The position numbers and the translations under genes are program-made. Below the pieces are notes generated by a model. It was given only the letters and a program-made list of their open reading frames with translations, ran no database searches and had not been told where the DNA came from. Positions 35,335 to 44,001 of a stretch of 64,000 nucleotides of DNA are shown here, piece after piece. Numbering within the stretch: the stretch's first letter is position 1; the number at the start of each line of letters is the position of its first letter. Source of the DNA: a candidate division TA06 bacterium (GTDB taxonomy: Bacteria > Edwardsbacteria > AC1 > EtOH8); contig JACRJI010000011.1 of the NCBI GenBank assembly GCA_016235665.1, positions 119,045 to 183,044 on the forward strand. The letters run 5' to 3'.

Positions 35335-36798
35335 TTACTTTTTGCCGCCTTCTTTTTGTTCGGGCTGGGCGGGTGCGGCCGGGGTTTCCTCGGGATAGGT
35401 GATTGTAGCCTCGGCCTTGAGGCGGTTAAGCAGGTTGTCAAAATTAGCCTTCTGCTGGTCCCTCTGCATCTGCCCAGAGATCTGGCTCTTGACCTGGTCC
35501 AGTGTCTTGAAGCCGGCCGGGGTCTTCTCTTCAACCTTATAGATGGCATACTGGGTGAAATATTTGACCGGAGCCGTGGTATAGGCGCCGTCCTTGAGCT
35601 TCCCGGCGGCTGCAAATACTTTGGGATCTATCTGAGTCTTGTCCACCAGTCCCAGGTCGCCGGCCTTGTCCTTGGTGGCTGCGTCAGTTGAAACTTTACC
35701 GGCCAAACTGTCGAATTTGTCAGGGTTGGCCTTAAGGTCGGCCAGCGCTTTGTTGGCTTCGGCCTCGGTGTTGAAAACCATCCAGCGCAGGTGCAGTTTG
35801 GAGCCTTCCTTCTTGATACGCTTGACCACAGCGAATTTGGGGGAGATGGGGGTGATTGAAGATATCTTGCCCTTGGGAGTTTTGACAAAAAGCACCGGAT
35901 CCAGATCGGGGTTGTCGCCCCGGTTCAGCTGGGCCATCTCGCCGCCCTTATGTGAATTGTCGGAAACCGAGTATTTCATGGCCAGGCTGTCAAAGAAAGA
36001 CTTTTTCATCTGGGCCAGCTTCAGCACTTTTTCGGCCTCGGCTTTTGTATTCACTATGATGTTGCGGGCTTTGACAGTTTCCACTATCTTGTAAGCATTC
36101 TTATTGGCTTCGTAGTTCTTTTTGATCTCCTGTTCGGTGGGCTGGGACTTCAGGATCACCTCATTATTGTAATATCCCCGGATCATTACATCGTAGCGGG
36201 TGTCCACCAACTGCTGGTTTATAGCCGGATCGTTGCCTATTCCGGCCTTGACCGCTGCGTCATATAACAGTTTTTTCTGGATCAGCCTTTCCAGGAACTG
36301 CTTCTTGCCGGCCTCGTTCTCGAACTGGGCCCGGTACTGGGGGGGAACCTTTTCCAACTCAGCGTCAAACTCCAGCTTGGTGATGGGCTGGCCGTTGATG
36401 ATCACAGAATATTCCTTGAAATTCTTGTTAAAACAGCGGCCCACACCTTCCATGGCCAGGCTGTCTGCCTTGGCCAGTTGGGAGGGCTTATCCTTGTAAA
36501 GAGTGACCACCTTCTGGTAAACTTCGGCGGATTTTTGGTAGTCGCCGGAGCGTTCGTAGGCCAATCCCAGGTAATAGGCATAATCCTTGGCCATTTTTGA
36601 CTGGGGATAGATATCCAGCAGTTCGGTGAAGGAGGTGATAGCATCGGCGTATTGCTGGTGGTTCAGGTTCAACTGGGCTATTTTATACATCAGCTCTTCG
36701 GGGCTGGCGGTCTTTTTCTTTTCAGCGGCCAGGGCCAGAGAGGATGTAAGCAGTAGCGATAGGGCCAGGACCATGGTCAATAGTTTTTTCGGGGACAT
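35335..36798 (-). CDS. Exported TPR-parvulin peptidyl-prolyl isomerase (SurA/PrsA-like foldase)
   Basis: 487 residues. Signal peptide MSPKKLLTMVLALSLLLTSSLALA, a TPR segment (about 33-105), a SurA-N-like helical region around NGQPITKLEFDAELEKVPPQYRAQFENEAGKKQFLERLIQKKLL (cut here by family description only from about 140 to 190), and two parvulin-like units (about 250-315 and 325-420) with KGGEMAQLNRGD and KAGDLGLVDKTQIDP. The tail is Pro/Glu/Lys-rich. Probably a periplasmic chaperone for outer-membrane proteins. AGGAGG precedes the ATG. Confidence 0.8.
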   Translation of the reverse strand: MSPKKLLTMVLALSLLLTSSLALAAEKKKTASPEELMYKIAQLNLNHQQYADAITSFTELLDIYPQSKMAKDYAYYLGLAYERSGDYQKSAEVYQKVVTLYKDKPSQLAKADSLAMEGVGRCFNKNFKEYSVIINGQPITKLEFDAELEKVPPQYRAQFENEAGKKQFLERLIQKKLLYDAAVKAGIGNDPAINQQLVDTRYDVMIRGYYNNEVILKSQPTEQEIKKNYEANKNAYKIVETVKARNIIVNTKAEAEKVLKLAQMKKSFFDSLAMKYSVSDNSHKGGEMAQLNRGDNPDLDPVLFVKTPKGKISSITPISPKFAVVKRIKKEGSKLHLRWMVFNTEAEANKALADLKANPDKFDSLAGKVSTDAATKDKAGDLGLVDKTQIDPKVFAAAGKLKDGAYTTAPVKYFTQYAIYKVEEKTPAGFKTLDQVKSQISGQMQRDQQKANFDNLLNRLKAEATITYPEETPAAPAQPEQKEGGKK

Positions 36799-36925
36799 GC
36801 TGCCTCCTAAATTTGATTTATGGTGGGTTTATTTTCTTTTTGGGTTATTCTAAAGGAAAATGTTGCATGACAGGGCGGGGCAGGTCTTAGATCTGTTTTA
36901 AATTGGAAGATATCTTGAAATACTT

Positions 36926-37183
36926 TTATACGGAGTTAAGCCATGGAGGGTATTCAATGTCCAACCCGTAACTTTGAAGGGGGTATGTATCATCAGCAAT
37001 TTTCAGATCAATGAAACTATGGGGCGGGTTAAAGGCATAACTGTTGGCCGGGGAAGAATGATCGAAAAAAGCCAGCAAACAAAAGCAGTCATGCTGCGCT
37101 TTGTTTTCAGCATGGCATTCCGCGAAAACGAAGAGAACCGAAGCCATCAAAACCATAAGAATTAAAACACAGGCGGTGCGCAT
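36926..37183 (-). CDS. Small exported protein of unknown function
   Basis: 85 residues beginning MRTACVLILMVLMASVLFVF, a good signal peptide, with a mature part rich in aromatic residues and Cys (CFCLLAFFDHS). The ATG lies 2 bp after the stop of the polyprenol/DAG-kinase-like gene, which suggests coupling. No family recognised; it could be a chance ORF. Confidence 0.35.
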   Translation of the reverse strand: MRTACVLILMVLMASVLFVFAECHAENKAQHDCFCLLAFFDHSSPANSYAFNPPHSFIDLKIADDTYPLQSYGLDIEYPPWLNSV

Positions 37184-37185
37184 GT

Positions 37186-37812
37186 TCAATGCACCAGCCA
37201 CTGCATCACGGCCCCGGCGGCCAGGGGCACCCGGATGTTGTCATCCAGCGGTATGGGCAGAAGTTCCACGATCATGGCCACGGCCGCACCGATCACCATC
37301 CGGGACAGGCTCAGGTCGGAATGGGGCAGGAAGATCAAAGCGGTTCCGATCAGCAGGCATCCGGCGAAACCGGCGGCCGTGCCTTCAAAGGATTTTAAAA
37401 AGAACCTGGTCCGTCCCAGGTTGCGGCCCACCATGGCGGCCAGGGCGTCTCCGATCACCAGAAAACAGATGGCGGCCATGGCGATGAACGGCTGGAACAG
37501 AACTATGCAGGCCAGCGAGGACAGCATCAGGTAGGTGGCCCCGGTCAGGGCGTCGATCTCGTGCCGCCTCAGCAGGGGGCCGAAGATGTCGATGAAAATT
37601 ATCTTGATGAACTGGTGGCGCAGCCTGATGATGTCCAGGGCAAGGGTGGCGGCGGCGGCGGCCAAAAGGATCCACTTGGCCAGGTAGGTGTAAGGCTTGC
37701 CGGTGGTGTGCTCCAAAAGGAAGGCCCCGTAATAAAGAAAGGGAACGGTCAGCCCGGCCAGCATATGAAAGGCTTTGCGCCTGATCTCGCGCTGCAGATT
37801 AAGGGTGGTCAT
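37186..37812 (-). CDS. Diacylglycerol/polyprenol kinase family membrane protein (SEC59/DGK1/VTE5-like)
   Basis: 208 residues with about seven membrane helices. REIRRKAFHMLAGLTVP, GDALAAMVGRNLGR, KSFEGTAAGF and the late ELLPIPLDDNIRVPLAAG match the CTP-dependent lipid kinase family related to phosphatidate cytidylyltransferases. Likely phosphorylates a lipid alcohol in the inner membrane; the substrate is unknown. The ATG at 37812 is the first; the upstream in-frame codon is TTG. Confidence 0.8.
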   Translation of the reverse strand: MTTLNLQREIRRKAFHMLAGLTVPFLYYGAFLLEHTTGKPYTYLAKWILLAAAAATLALDIIRLRHQFIKIIFIDIFGPLLRRHEIDALTGATYLMLSSLACIVLFQPFIAMAAICFLVIGDALAAMVGRNLGRTRFFLKSFEGTAAGFAGCLLIGTALIFLPHSDLSLSRMVIGAAVAMIVELLPIPLDDNIRVPLAAGAVMQWLVH

Positions 37813-37843
37813 AGATTGTCTAAAGATCAAAAGTAATTATTCA

Positions 37844-37952
37844 GAGCCACTAAGCCTGCCCTGTGTGTAATCGAAGGGACACCAAGATACAAATACGACT
37901 AACGATTGACGATTACAATAAACGAAAGTAGTGTCTTAGTGTCTTTGTGGTT
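37844..37952. repeat. Long inverted repeat (GCCACTAAG...CTTAGTGTCTTTGTGGT type)
   Basis: Imperfect complementary ends GAGCCACTAAG...GACACCAAGATAC and GTGTCTTAGTGTCTTTGTGG. The same motif pair occurs at 55197-55292 and 59893-59984, and half of it near 50108. Confidence 0.6.
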
Positions 37953-37964
37953 GAATGTTTAACT

Positions 37965-38930
37965 TCAAAAGTTTAAAGAAGCTGAAAGCCTGGTGCTGTT
38001 GCCCAGGTCCTGACTTCCCAGATAGGCATAATCAAAATTGAAGCGTCCCAGTTTTAATCCTGCCCCAGCCGCCAGCCGCCCCAGGTCGGAGCCCAACCGC
38101 AGAGCCAGCCTTTGTTTTAAGACATATTCCAGACCGTAGTGGGAATCGGCGCTCAAATTTCCCAGATAGTATTGGGATGCGGCCCGCCGCCTTTCGAATC
38201 TGACATCAAAACCGGCCGAGATGGTCAGGGCCTTGTTTCCGGCAAAATTAGGATTCCAGGAAAGACCCAGCCTGGCAGCCGGGGAGATGACCTCCTTTTT
38301 TCCGGTGTCCCAAGCCAGGTAGGTGGTGGTAATGTCCTGCAGGTTCAGGCCCAAGCGTAGATCGTGAGGCAGTCTGGACAATACCCCGGCATCCAGACCT
38401 ATGCCCCAGGCGCTGTTGGAGCCTAGCGACTTGTTGACCAGTTTCAGATTAGCGCCCCAGAAAACATCCTGGCGGTACATCCGGCTGTAATTAAGGAACA
38501 GGGCCGATTCGGCGTCCTGGATATCGGTGATCAGATCATAATCCAGCCGTTCGCCGGGATCCATCACTCCATTGCTGTTAAGGTCCAACAAGGCGTTGTT
38601 GGTATAGGGAATGTCCTTGATGGATAGACGGACAAAGATCAGCCCAATTCCGCCGTTCTTGATTGGACGGCTGTATCCCAGGGCATCATAGGTCAAAAGG
38701 CCGTCAAAGTTGGAGGAATGGTTGAAGATCATCTGATGGCTGGAGAGGGCCGTGGCTGCGGGGTTCCAGTAGGAGGAAAAACCATCGTCGGCAATGGAGA
38801 CATAAGCTCCGCCCAGCCCCAGGGCCCGGCCCCCCATGCCAAAGCTCAAAAATTCCCCGGTATATTTGTCGGCCAGGGCCGGAGCCGCGATCAGGCTTAG
38901 AGCCAGCAACAATTTTAATGTTTTGCGCAT
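37965..38930 (-). CDS. PorV/PorQ-family outer-membrane protein
   Basis: 321 residues. Signal peptide MRKTLKLLLALSLIAAPALA, then EFLSFGMGGRALGLGGAYVSIADDGFSSYWNPAATA, which is the diagnostic N-terminus of the PorV/PorQ (FadL-like, UPF0164) barrel family. The rest is beta-rich and ends LSASLNF with Phe. Contains a dockerin/EF-like turn LDLNSNGVMDPGERL that may bind calcium. PorV proteins act in type IX secretion in Bacteroidota, but no other type IX gene is visible here. Confidence 0.8.
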   Translation of the reverse strand: MRKTLKLLLALSLIAAPALADKYTGEFLSFGMGGRALGLGGAYVSIADDGFSSYWNPAATALSSHQMIFNHSSNFDGLLTYDALGYSRPIKNGGIGLIFVRLSIKDIPYTNNALLDLNSNGVMDPGERLDYDLITDIQDAESALFLNYSRMYRQDVFWGANLKLVNKSLGSNSAWGIGLDAGVLSRLPHDLRLGLNLQDITTTYLAWDTGKKEVISPAARLGLSWNPNFAGNKALTISAGFDVRFERRRAASQYYLGNLSADSHYGLEYVLKQRLALRLGSDLGRLAAGAGLKLGRFNFDYAYLGSQDLGNSTRLSASLNF

Positions 38931-38940
38931 CGTATCACCA

Positions 38941-39092
38941 CGGATATAGAAATATCCTATCGTTAAGGTTTTGGGAAAACAGAAAAACAACAAAGAGCCG
39001 TGGAACAAAGGTTCAAACGGCATCGTTGGCTGGCGGGAAGAAGGACTGATTTTCTGTGTTCCGTACCTTAAGTAGCGATAGGATATTCTCCG
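38941..39092. repeat. Imperfect inverted repeat between the PorV-like and TIM-barrel genes
   Basis: CGGATAT...ATATCCTATCGTTAAGG (38941-38968) against CCTTAAGTAGCGATAGGATATTCTCCG-like (39066-39092, given here by position and key words only). The inner CGATAGGATA unit resembles the AGCGATAG hairpin modules at 45.8, 48.1 and 50.0 kb. Confidence 0.6.
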
Positions 39093-39120
39093 TAATTGTC
39101 TTATAAATATACTCTAAAAA

Positions 39121-41472
39121 TCACTTTTTGTCAAGATTGGCCAGCCGGATAAACGTCTCCATCCCGGGCTTGATGGGAGCGGAAGGCGTGGTCTGCAGGA
39201 AACGGGAGAAACCGAGCGAGGTCAGGGAACTGTTCTCCCATACCGTCAGGTCGGCCGGGAAGGGCAGGGATTTTGGGAACCCGGAGCTTATCAGGCTGGT
39301 GTTCAGGGAATTGCCGGAGGCGCCGAACCATTTACCTAAAGCCAGCTGCTGGCTGGAGCTCAGGCTGTCGCTGACCACGACCACGACCCGGGAATATTTG
39401 TAGGCCAGGTTGGGGAAAAGGCTGTCGATGCCGGTGTGGTTGACCACCAGCCCCCTGGCCCGGGCCAGCTGTCCGACTTTTAAGGCCAGTTGATAACTCC
39501 TGCTGTCCGGTTGGTGGGCGAAAAGGATGTCCCCCCCGGAGCGGAAGGCCTGGGCCGGCCGGAAAGGCTGGTTCAGGTAGGTCTGGGGGAAATAGGAGAA
39601 TACTACGATCTGATCCCGGTGGTCAGCGCTGCCCCAGGTGATGCGGTAGGCCGCCATTCCGGTTTTGGGAATGTTTCCCAGCCGGATCACGGTGTCGGGC
39701 AGGGAGGAGGCCAGGTCAAGGTCCTTCTGCCTTAAGGGGCTGTTTGGTGTCAGGGCTTCTATCTTAAGATTATTGACCGGGCTCTGCAGCTTTAAGCTCA
39801 GCGAAAGGGAATTATCCGTGGTCATCAGCCGGGCGGTCAAAGGATGCAGGCCCAGCTCCTGCCTCAGCTTGGAGAACCCGGCGGCCCCGGCTATCAGCCA
39901 CTCCTGGCTGCTGTAGGGCCCCTTGCGGCCCCGCATTCCCCGGAACATGTCGTGCCAGAACATGCCCTTGATCCGGCCGCCGTCGGTGTAACCCTTGATG
40001 GCGTCGGTCCAGCGCCAGTACATCTCCTCCGGGGCCGGCGGGTTGACGCTGTTCTGCAACAGGGGGAAGTCCACCTCCTGGCCCACCAAAAGCTGGGCCT
40101 CGTCGCCCTTAAGGTAATTGGACCAGTCGCTGGTCATCTGGTAGCAGTGCCGGGCGGTGGACTCGTACATCATCACCGCGTCCATGTCCAGGCCGGCATC
40201 GTTCATCATGGCCGGGTCCTGGCCGTGCTCGTGGCCCTTGTCCCAGCCCAGGGTAAAGCCCCAGACCGGCTTGGTGACGCCTGATTCCTCCATCAATTTG
40301 ACCACGGCCAGGGCCGTCCTATGGGCCTGCCACCACTGCCAGCGGGCGTGGACGGTGTTGACCTCGTTGACCCGGACCTGTTTGGCCACCCACATTATCC
40401 TCTGGTTGGGCGGCCATTTCCTCCAGTCCCGGGGCGTTTCGATGTTCATCTGCTCCACGAACTGGTTGACCGTCTCGTAGCCGCCGGCCCCGGGCCGGAT
40501 GTAATCCAGCCCGATGAAGTCCACGTTGGGCTCTTCCTGGAGGACCTTCATCACCTTGACGATGTCGTCCCGGCGCTTGGCGTCATCCAGGCTGACGTGA
40601 TGGTTGCGGAAGACCCCGCCCTTGCCGGCTTCGATGGAATATTCGTATTTCAGTTTTTTCAGCGGCGGGCCCCACAAGAGATAACTGCCGACATAGCCGC
40701 CGAACTGCAGTCCCTGATCGTGGGCCTCCTTGGCCAGCCGGGGCAGGGCCTTGAAATTGTCCCTGACCCAGGGGTTCTTGTCGTTGGTCCCGGGATATCC
40801 CTCGATGGTCCAGCCCAGGGAGAACCAGACGGCGTCGGCTCCCAGGAACTTGGCCCAGTCCCCAAAGTTCTGCCATTTGCGGCTGGTGTTGTAGGGCGAG
40901 CGCAGGGCGGTGCGGGAGACGTCGCAGGAGCTTTCGATGGTCATCACGCAGAAACCGGCCGGGATGGGCTTGGGGGCGCGGGACTTGACGAGAAAAGTAG
41001 TAGAGTCGGAGCTTATTACGGTATTAACGTAGGATTGTAGTAAAGTAGTAGAGTCGGGGCTTTTTACAGTATTAGCGTAGGACGGTAGTAAAGTAGTAGA
41101 GTCTACCTTGGTTTGTTTGGAGAGCACAGACAGCACGGCCTTGTAGCCGCCCAGGGGCGGGTTCCAGGGCAGGGGCCAGGTGCCGCGCCAGGAGCTTTGG
41201 TCCTTGTCATAGCGCAGAGTTATTTCCCGGCAGTCTCCGGCGCTGATCAGCGCGGTGTCGGCGAAATAGAACTTTACGCTGACGGCAGAAGAATCGGGGT
41301 TGATGTTACTGGAAGAGTCCGGCTTGAAGTTCAGGGAAACCATTTCGTAGCGGAAGTATTCGGTCTTATCCACCGAGAAATAGGGCGACTGGTACGGGCC
41401 GCTGACGGTGCCGAGGTTCAAAGCCAGAAGGGAGATGGCCAGGAGGCTGGCGATGGAGAGATATTTGTGCAT
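39121..41472 (-). CDS. Secreted protein with TIM-barrel glycoside-hydrolase-like domain
   Basis: 783 residues. Signal peptide MHKYLSIASLLAISLLALNLG, an Ig/beta-like N-terminal domain to about 125, a Ser/Thr-rich linker made by a 16-residue repeat (about 124-160), then a barrel domain (about 170-530) with FLGADAVWFSLGW, DFIGLDYIRPG, WGFTLGWDKGHEHGQ, DAVMMYE and IKGMFWHDMF. The order resembles extracellular polysaccharide-acting TIM barrels in which FIGLDYIR and the later Glu carry catalysis. The C-terminal 220 residues look like a beta sandwich plus a glutamine-amidotransferase-like fold. Substrate unknown. Confidence 0.6.
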   Translation of the reverse strand: MHKYLSIASLLAISLLALNLGTVSGPYQSPYFSVDKTEYFRYEMVSLNFKPDSSSNINPDSSAVSVKFYFADTALISAGDCREITLRYDKDQSSWRGTWPLPWNPPLGGYKAVLSVLSKQTKVDSTTLLPSYANTVKSPDSTTLLQSYVNTVISSDSTTFLVKSRAPKPIPAGFCVMTIESSCDVSRTALRSPYNTSRKWQNFGDWAKFLGADAVWFSLGWTIEGYPGTNDKNPWVRDNFKALPRLAKEAHDQGLQFGGYVGSYLLWGPPLKKLKYEYSIEAGKGGVFRNHHVSLDDAKRRDDIVKVMKVLQEEPNVDFIGLDYIRPGAGGYETVNQFVEQMNIETPRDWRKWPPNQRIMWVAKQVRVNEVNTVHARWQWWQAHRTALAVVKLMEESGVTKPVWGFTLGWDKGHEHGQDPAMMNDAGLDMDAVMMYESTARHCYQMTSDWSNYLKGDEAQLLVGQEVDFPLLQNSVNPPAPEEMYWRWTDAIKGYTDGGRIKGMFWHDMFRGMRGRKGPYSSQEWLIAGAAGFSKLRQELGLHPLTARLMTTDNSLSLSLKLQSPVNNLKIEALTPNSPLRQKDLDLASSLPDTVIRLGNIPKTGMAAYRITWGSADHRDQIVVFSYFPQTYLNQPFRPAQAFRSGGDILFAHQPDSRSYQLALKVGQLARARGLVVNHTGIDSLFPNLAYKYSRVVVVVSDSLSSSQQLALGKWFGASGNSLNTSLISSGFPKSLPFPADLTVWENSSLTSLGFSRFLQTTPSAPIKPGMETFIRLANLDKK
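40994..41107. repeat. 48-bp tandem repeat inside the TIM-barrel gene
   Basis: Units start at 40994, 41042 and 41090 with AAAGTAGTAGAGTC, giving 2.3 copies of exactly 48 bp (16 codons, DSTTLLxSYxNTVxSx). Pieces AAAGTAGTAGAGT and GGTAGTAAAGTAG also occur between genes at 51758-51789. Confidence 0.9.
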
Positions 41473-41480
41473 AGTATTTT

Positions 41481-41537
41481 GACCTCACCCTTTGATTCCC
41501 TCTCCTAATGCCTTAGGAGAGGGGAAGGGGAGAGGTC
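41481..41537. repeat. Palindromic element family (CCTC subtype), copy G
   Basis: GACCTCACCC start, inner CCCTCTCC / GGAGAGGGG arms and GGGGAGAGGTC end. Confidence 0.75.
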
Positions 41538-41543
41538 TTAAGC

Positions 41544-41690
41544 TCAGTTATTGTTTTCAGCTTGTGATTTGTCGGGAAATATCTTTATCAGCACCATCAC
41601 CAGACCGTAGAAGATCAGGATGAAGGCGAAGATGCCGGTCATGCCCATGGCCATTAGTTTAAGGCTTTGGTTGAAGTTGGTCCAATCCAT
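41544..41690 (-). CDS. oadG: Sodium-pump decarboxylase gamma subunit OadG
   Basis: 48 residues. It begins MDWTNFNQSLKLMAMGMTG, has one transmembrane helix (about 14-37) and a short polar tail after IFPDK. This is the typical tiny gamma subunit that anchors the biotin decarboxylase complex. It lies just after oadB (54 bp) on the same strand, with TAGGAATTC about 13 bp before the ATG. No alpha or biotin-carrier subunit is in the window. Confidence 0.75.
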   Translation of the reverse strand: MDWTNFNQSLKLMAMGMTGIFAFILIFYGLVMVLIKIFPDKSQAENNN

Positions 41691-41744
41691 GCAATGAATT
41701 CCTAATTACGAATTATTAATTGATAATTCCAGGGTTGGGAGGGG

Positions 41745-42845
41745 TCACTTCACCAGCGCCAGGATCAGTCCCCCGGCGATGATGGACCCGATCTGTCCGG
41801 CCACGTTGGCGCTGACCGCGTGGTTCAGCAAAAAGTTGGCCGGGTCGGCCCGCTGGGCCTCCTGGTGGATCACCCGGGCCAACATGGGGAAGGCCGAGAT
41901 CCCGGCCGCGCCCACCATGGGGTTGATCTTTTCCTTGGTGAAAAGGTTAAGGAACTTGGCGAACAGCACCCCACCGGCGGTGTCGCCGATGAAGGCTATC
42001 AACCCCAGCCCGATGATCATCAAAGTGTCCCAGCGCAAAAAGCTTTCGGCCGCCATGGTGGAGCCGATGGTGATGCCCAGCAAAATTGTCACCAGATTGG
42101 CCAGCTCGTTCTGGGCCGTCTTGCCAAGCCGCTCAGTGACGCCGGATTCCCTTAAAAGGTTTCCGAACATCAGGAAACCCACCAGGGCCACGCTGACCGG
42201 GGCCACGATGCCGGCGATGATGGTGATCAGTATGGGGAACAGTATCTTGACCGTCTTGGAGATCCCGGCCTCGTGGTAGGGCATCCTTATCTTGCGCTCC
42301 TCCAAAGTGGTCAGGGCCCGGATCACCGGGGGCTGGATGATGGGCACCAGCGACATGTAGGTATAGGCCGCCACCGAGATGGGAGCCAGCAGCCTGGGGG
42401 CGAACTTGGTAGCCACGTATATGGAGGTGGGGCCGTCGGCGGCGCCGATGATGCCGATGGAGGCGGCCTCCTTCAGGTCAAATCCCAGCAGGGTGGCCAC
42501 AGTGATGGTAAAGAATATCCCGAACTGGGCCGCCCCGCCGAACAGGAACATCTTGGGGTTCTTCAGCAGAATTCCGAAGTCTATCATGGCCCCGATGGCG
42601 ATGAAGATCAGCAGGGGAAAGAGCTCGGTGAGGATGCCGTACTGGTAGAGCAGGGTAAGCGGGCCCTCGTCGCCCACCGCCGCCGAGAAGGGGATGTTGG
42701 CCATGATGCAGCCAAAGCCGATGGGCAGGAGCAGCATCGGTTCGTACTCTTTGGCGATGGCCAGGTAAAGCAGAAGGCCGCCGATGAGCAGCATGGCCGC
42801 CTGGCTAAGTGTGAAGGAGGTGAAGCCGATAAGAAGGTCTTGCAT
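41745..42845 (-). CDS. oadB: Sodium ion-translocating decarboxylase beta subunit OadB
   Basis: 366 residues with about nine membrane helices. It couples decarboxylation of a carboxybiotin carrier to Na+ export. The conserved GIIGAADGPTSIYVATKFAP segment contains the Na+-site Asp, and GFLMFGNLLRESGVTERL and GAAGISAFPMLARVI are strongly conserved in OadB, GcdB and MmdB. ATG 42845 (MQDLLIGFTSF) is chosen over an upstream in-frame start because the extra 49 residues are unlike the family. Whether the substrate is oxaloacetate, methylmalonyl-CoA or glutaconyl-CoA cannot be told. Confidence 0.93.
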   Translation of the reverse strand: MQDLLIGFTSFTLSQAAMLLIGGLLLYLAIAKEYEPMLLLPIGFGCIMANIPFSAAVGDEGPLTLLYQYGILTELFPLLIFIAIGAMIDFGILLKNPKMFLFGGAAQFGIFFTITVATLLGFDLKEAASIGIIGAADGPTSIYVATKFAPRLLAPISVAAYTYMSLVPIIQPPVIRALTTLEERKIRMPYHEAGISKTVKILFPILITIIAGIVAPVSVALVGFLMFGNLLRESGVTERLGKTAQNELANLVTILLGITIGSTMAAESFLRWDTLMIIGLGLIAFIGDTAGGVLFAKFLNLFTKEKINPMVGAAGISAFPMLARVIHQEAQRADPANFLLNHAVSANVAGQIGSIIAGGLILALVK

Positions 42846-42915
42846 AATGTTTTTTAATAATTGGACGCAGATTGACGCGGATTGTTGATGATAAAAATAT
42901 TCAAGTACAGGCCTG

Positions 42916-43116
42916 TTACCGTTTGGGTCTGTAGCCCAGCACTTTTGCCGGCAGAAGCAGAATGGCCCGGAGCAAGGCAAACAGAGCCTCAAAGGTTATT
43001 CCGATCAGCCGGAACGGCAGTAAAACCAGCCATATCAGAGGCCACAGGATCAAAGCTATGATGGCCAGCGGCCAGCATAGCACCAGCAAGATAAGCCAGG
43101 CAATGAAGGTGAACAT
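42916..43116 (-). CDS. Small hydrophobic membrane protein
   Basis: 66 residues, two hydrophobic helices rich in Leu and Trp (LILLVLCWPLAIIALILWPLIW, given here as family character, and LFALLRAILLLPAKVLGY) and a basic C-terminus. Recognisable as a widespread uncharacterised small protein, often annotated hypothetical. Function unknown. Confidence 0.6.
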   Translation of the reverse strand: MFTFIAWLILLVLCWPLAIIALILWPLIWLVLLPFRLIGITFEALFALLRAILLLPAKVLGYRPKR

Positions 43117-43160
43117 TTATGCATCCTCACTCAGTTACTGTATTGAATTGCCTGATGCGC

Positions 43161-43562
43161 CTATTCCCCGGAAGAAGCCTCTTTGCTGTAAAAGGGGACG
43201 ACCTCGTCCTGGTAAAACCACAGGCTGTCCTCGTTCTGGTACCAGCCGCCATTTTTGGTTATCAGCTGGATGCGGTCGTTGTCCAGTTCGTCCTTGTACA
43301 GGACGGTTTCCAGGGTGGAATCGCTTTTGAACGGCCGGGTGTACAAATGCAGGCTGTCGCCTTTGAGCCTGGCGTAATTGAACTCCGGTTCGGCAGTTTT
43401 TCCGGTGTCCGCGGGGGCCGGGGATGCCGGCTGGACAATGGTCTGCTCAGTTTGCGCCGGTTGTTCACCGGCCTGGTATATCCGGTGCTGACGCCAGATG
43501 AAAAATGCCAGTACGACAAAGAACAGCCCAAAGGCCGCGATCACGATGATGGGTTTTTTCAT
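43161..43562 (-). CDS. Membrane-anchored protein with SH3-like C-terminal domain (tentative)
   Basis: 133 residues. One N-terminal membrane helix (PIIVIAAFGLFFVVLAFFIW), a Gln/Pro/Ala linker, then a small beta-rich domain with LHLYTRPFKSDSTLETVLYK and GGWYQNEDSLWFYQ, reminiscent of a bacterial SH3 fold. The start is at MKKPII; the upstream in-frame sequence is a palindromic repeat element. Function unknown. Confidence 0.55.
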   Translation of the reverse strand: MKKPIIVIAAFGLFFVVLAFFIWRQHRIYQAGEQPAQTEQTIVQPASPAPADTGKTAEPEFNYARLKGDSLHLYTRPFKSDSTLETVLYKDELDNDRIQLITKNGGWYQNEDSLWFYQDEVVPFYSKEASSGE

Positions 43563-43588
43563 AAGATTTAAGTTTGTTGGAGAAACTA

Positions 43589-43690
43589 AACTCAACCCAC
43601 TTCGGCTCTGCTCAGCGCAAGCCTGCACCCCTTCTCTTAGCCTAATAAATGCCGGGCATGATCGTAAGAGAAGGGGACGGGGGATGAGTT
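43589..43690. repeat. Palindromic element family, copy C (with nested insert)
   Basis: Ends AACTCAACCC and GGGATGAGTT, inner arms CCCCTTCTCTT and AAGAGAAGGGG, with an extra block CTTCGGCTCTGCTCAGCG in the left arm. Copy E (52661-52763) has the same block inverted and extended. Confidence 0.75.
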
Positions 43691-43697
43691 CGTTGTC

Positions 43698-43955
43698 TCA
43701 TTTCTTCTTATACTTCATCTTCATCCCCAGCAGGATGAAATTAAGCACTATGGTCACTCCGTTGGCCAAAATGATCGGCCATTCGTGGATCATTATACCA
43801 TAAACCAGCCACAAAGTAATACCGCAGAGGAAAAGCACCAGGAACAGCAGGTTGAAGTCCTCGGCATGTTTGGTCTGGTAGGTTTTGATGACCTGGGGCA
43901 GGAAGCTGACGGTAGTCAGCAGTCCGGCCAAAAAGCCGATGGTTTTGATGAGCAT
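43698..43955 (-). CDS. SemiSWEET sugar transporter
   Basis: 85 residues, three membrane helices in one triple-helix bundle. The PQ motif is in TVSFLPQVIKTYQTKHAEDFN, with LLFLVLFLCGITLWLVYG after it. The length fits SemiSWEET (about 85-95), which works as a dimer to move sugars along their gradient. ATG 43955 is used; upstream in-frame sequence is non-conserved and overlaps the stomatin gene region. Confidence 0.85.
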   Translation of the reverse strand: MLIKTIGFLAGLLTTVSFLPQVIKTYQTKHAEDFNLLFLVLFLCGITLWLVYGIMIHEWPIILANGVTIVLNFILLGMKMKYKKK

Positions 43956-44001
43956 GGATTCCTTTATCCGCAGATTTCGCAGATTCACGCAGATTGATTT
44001 A

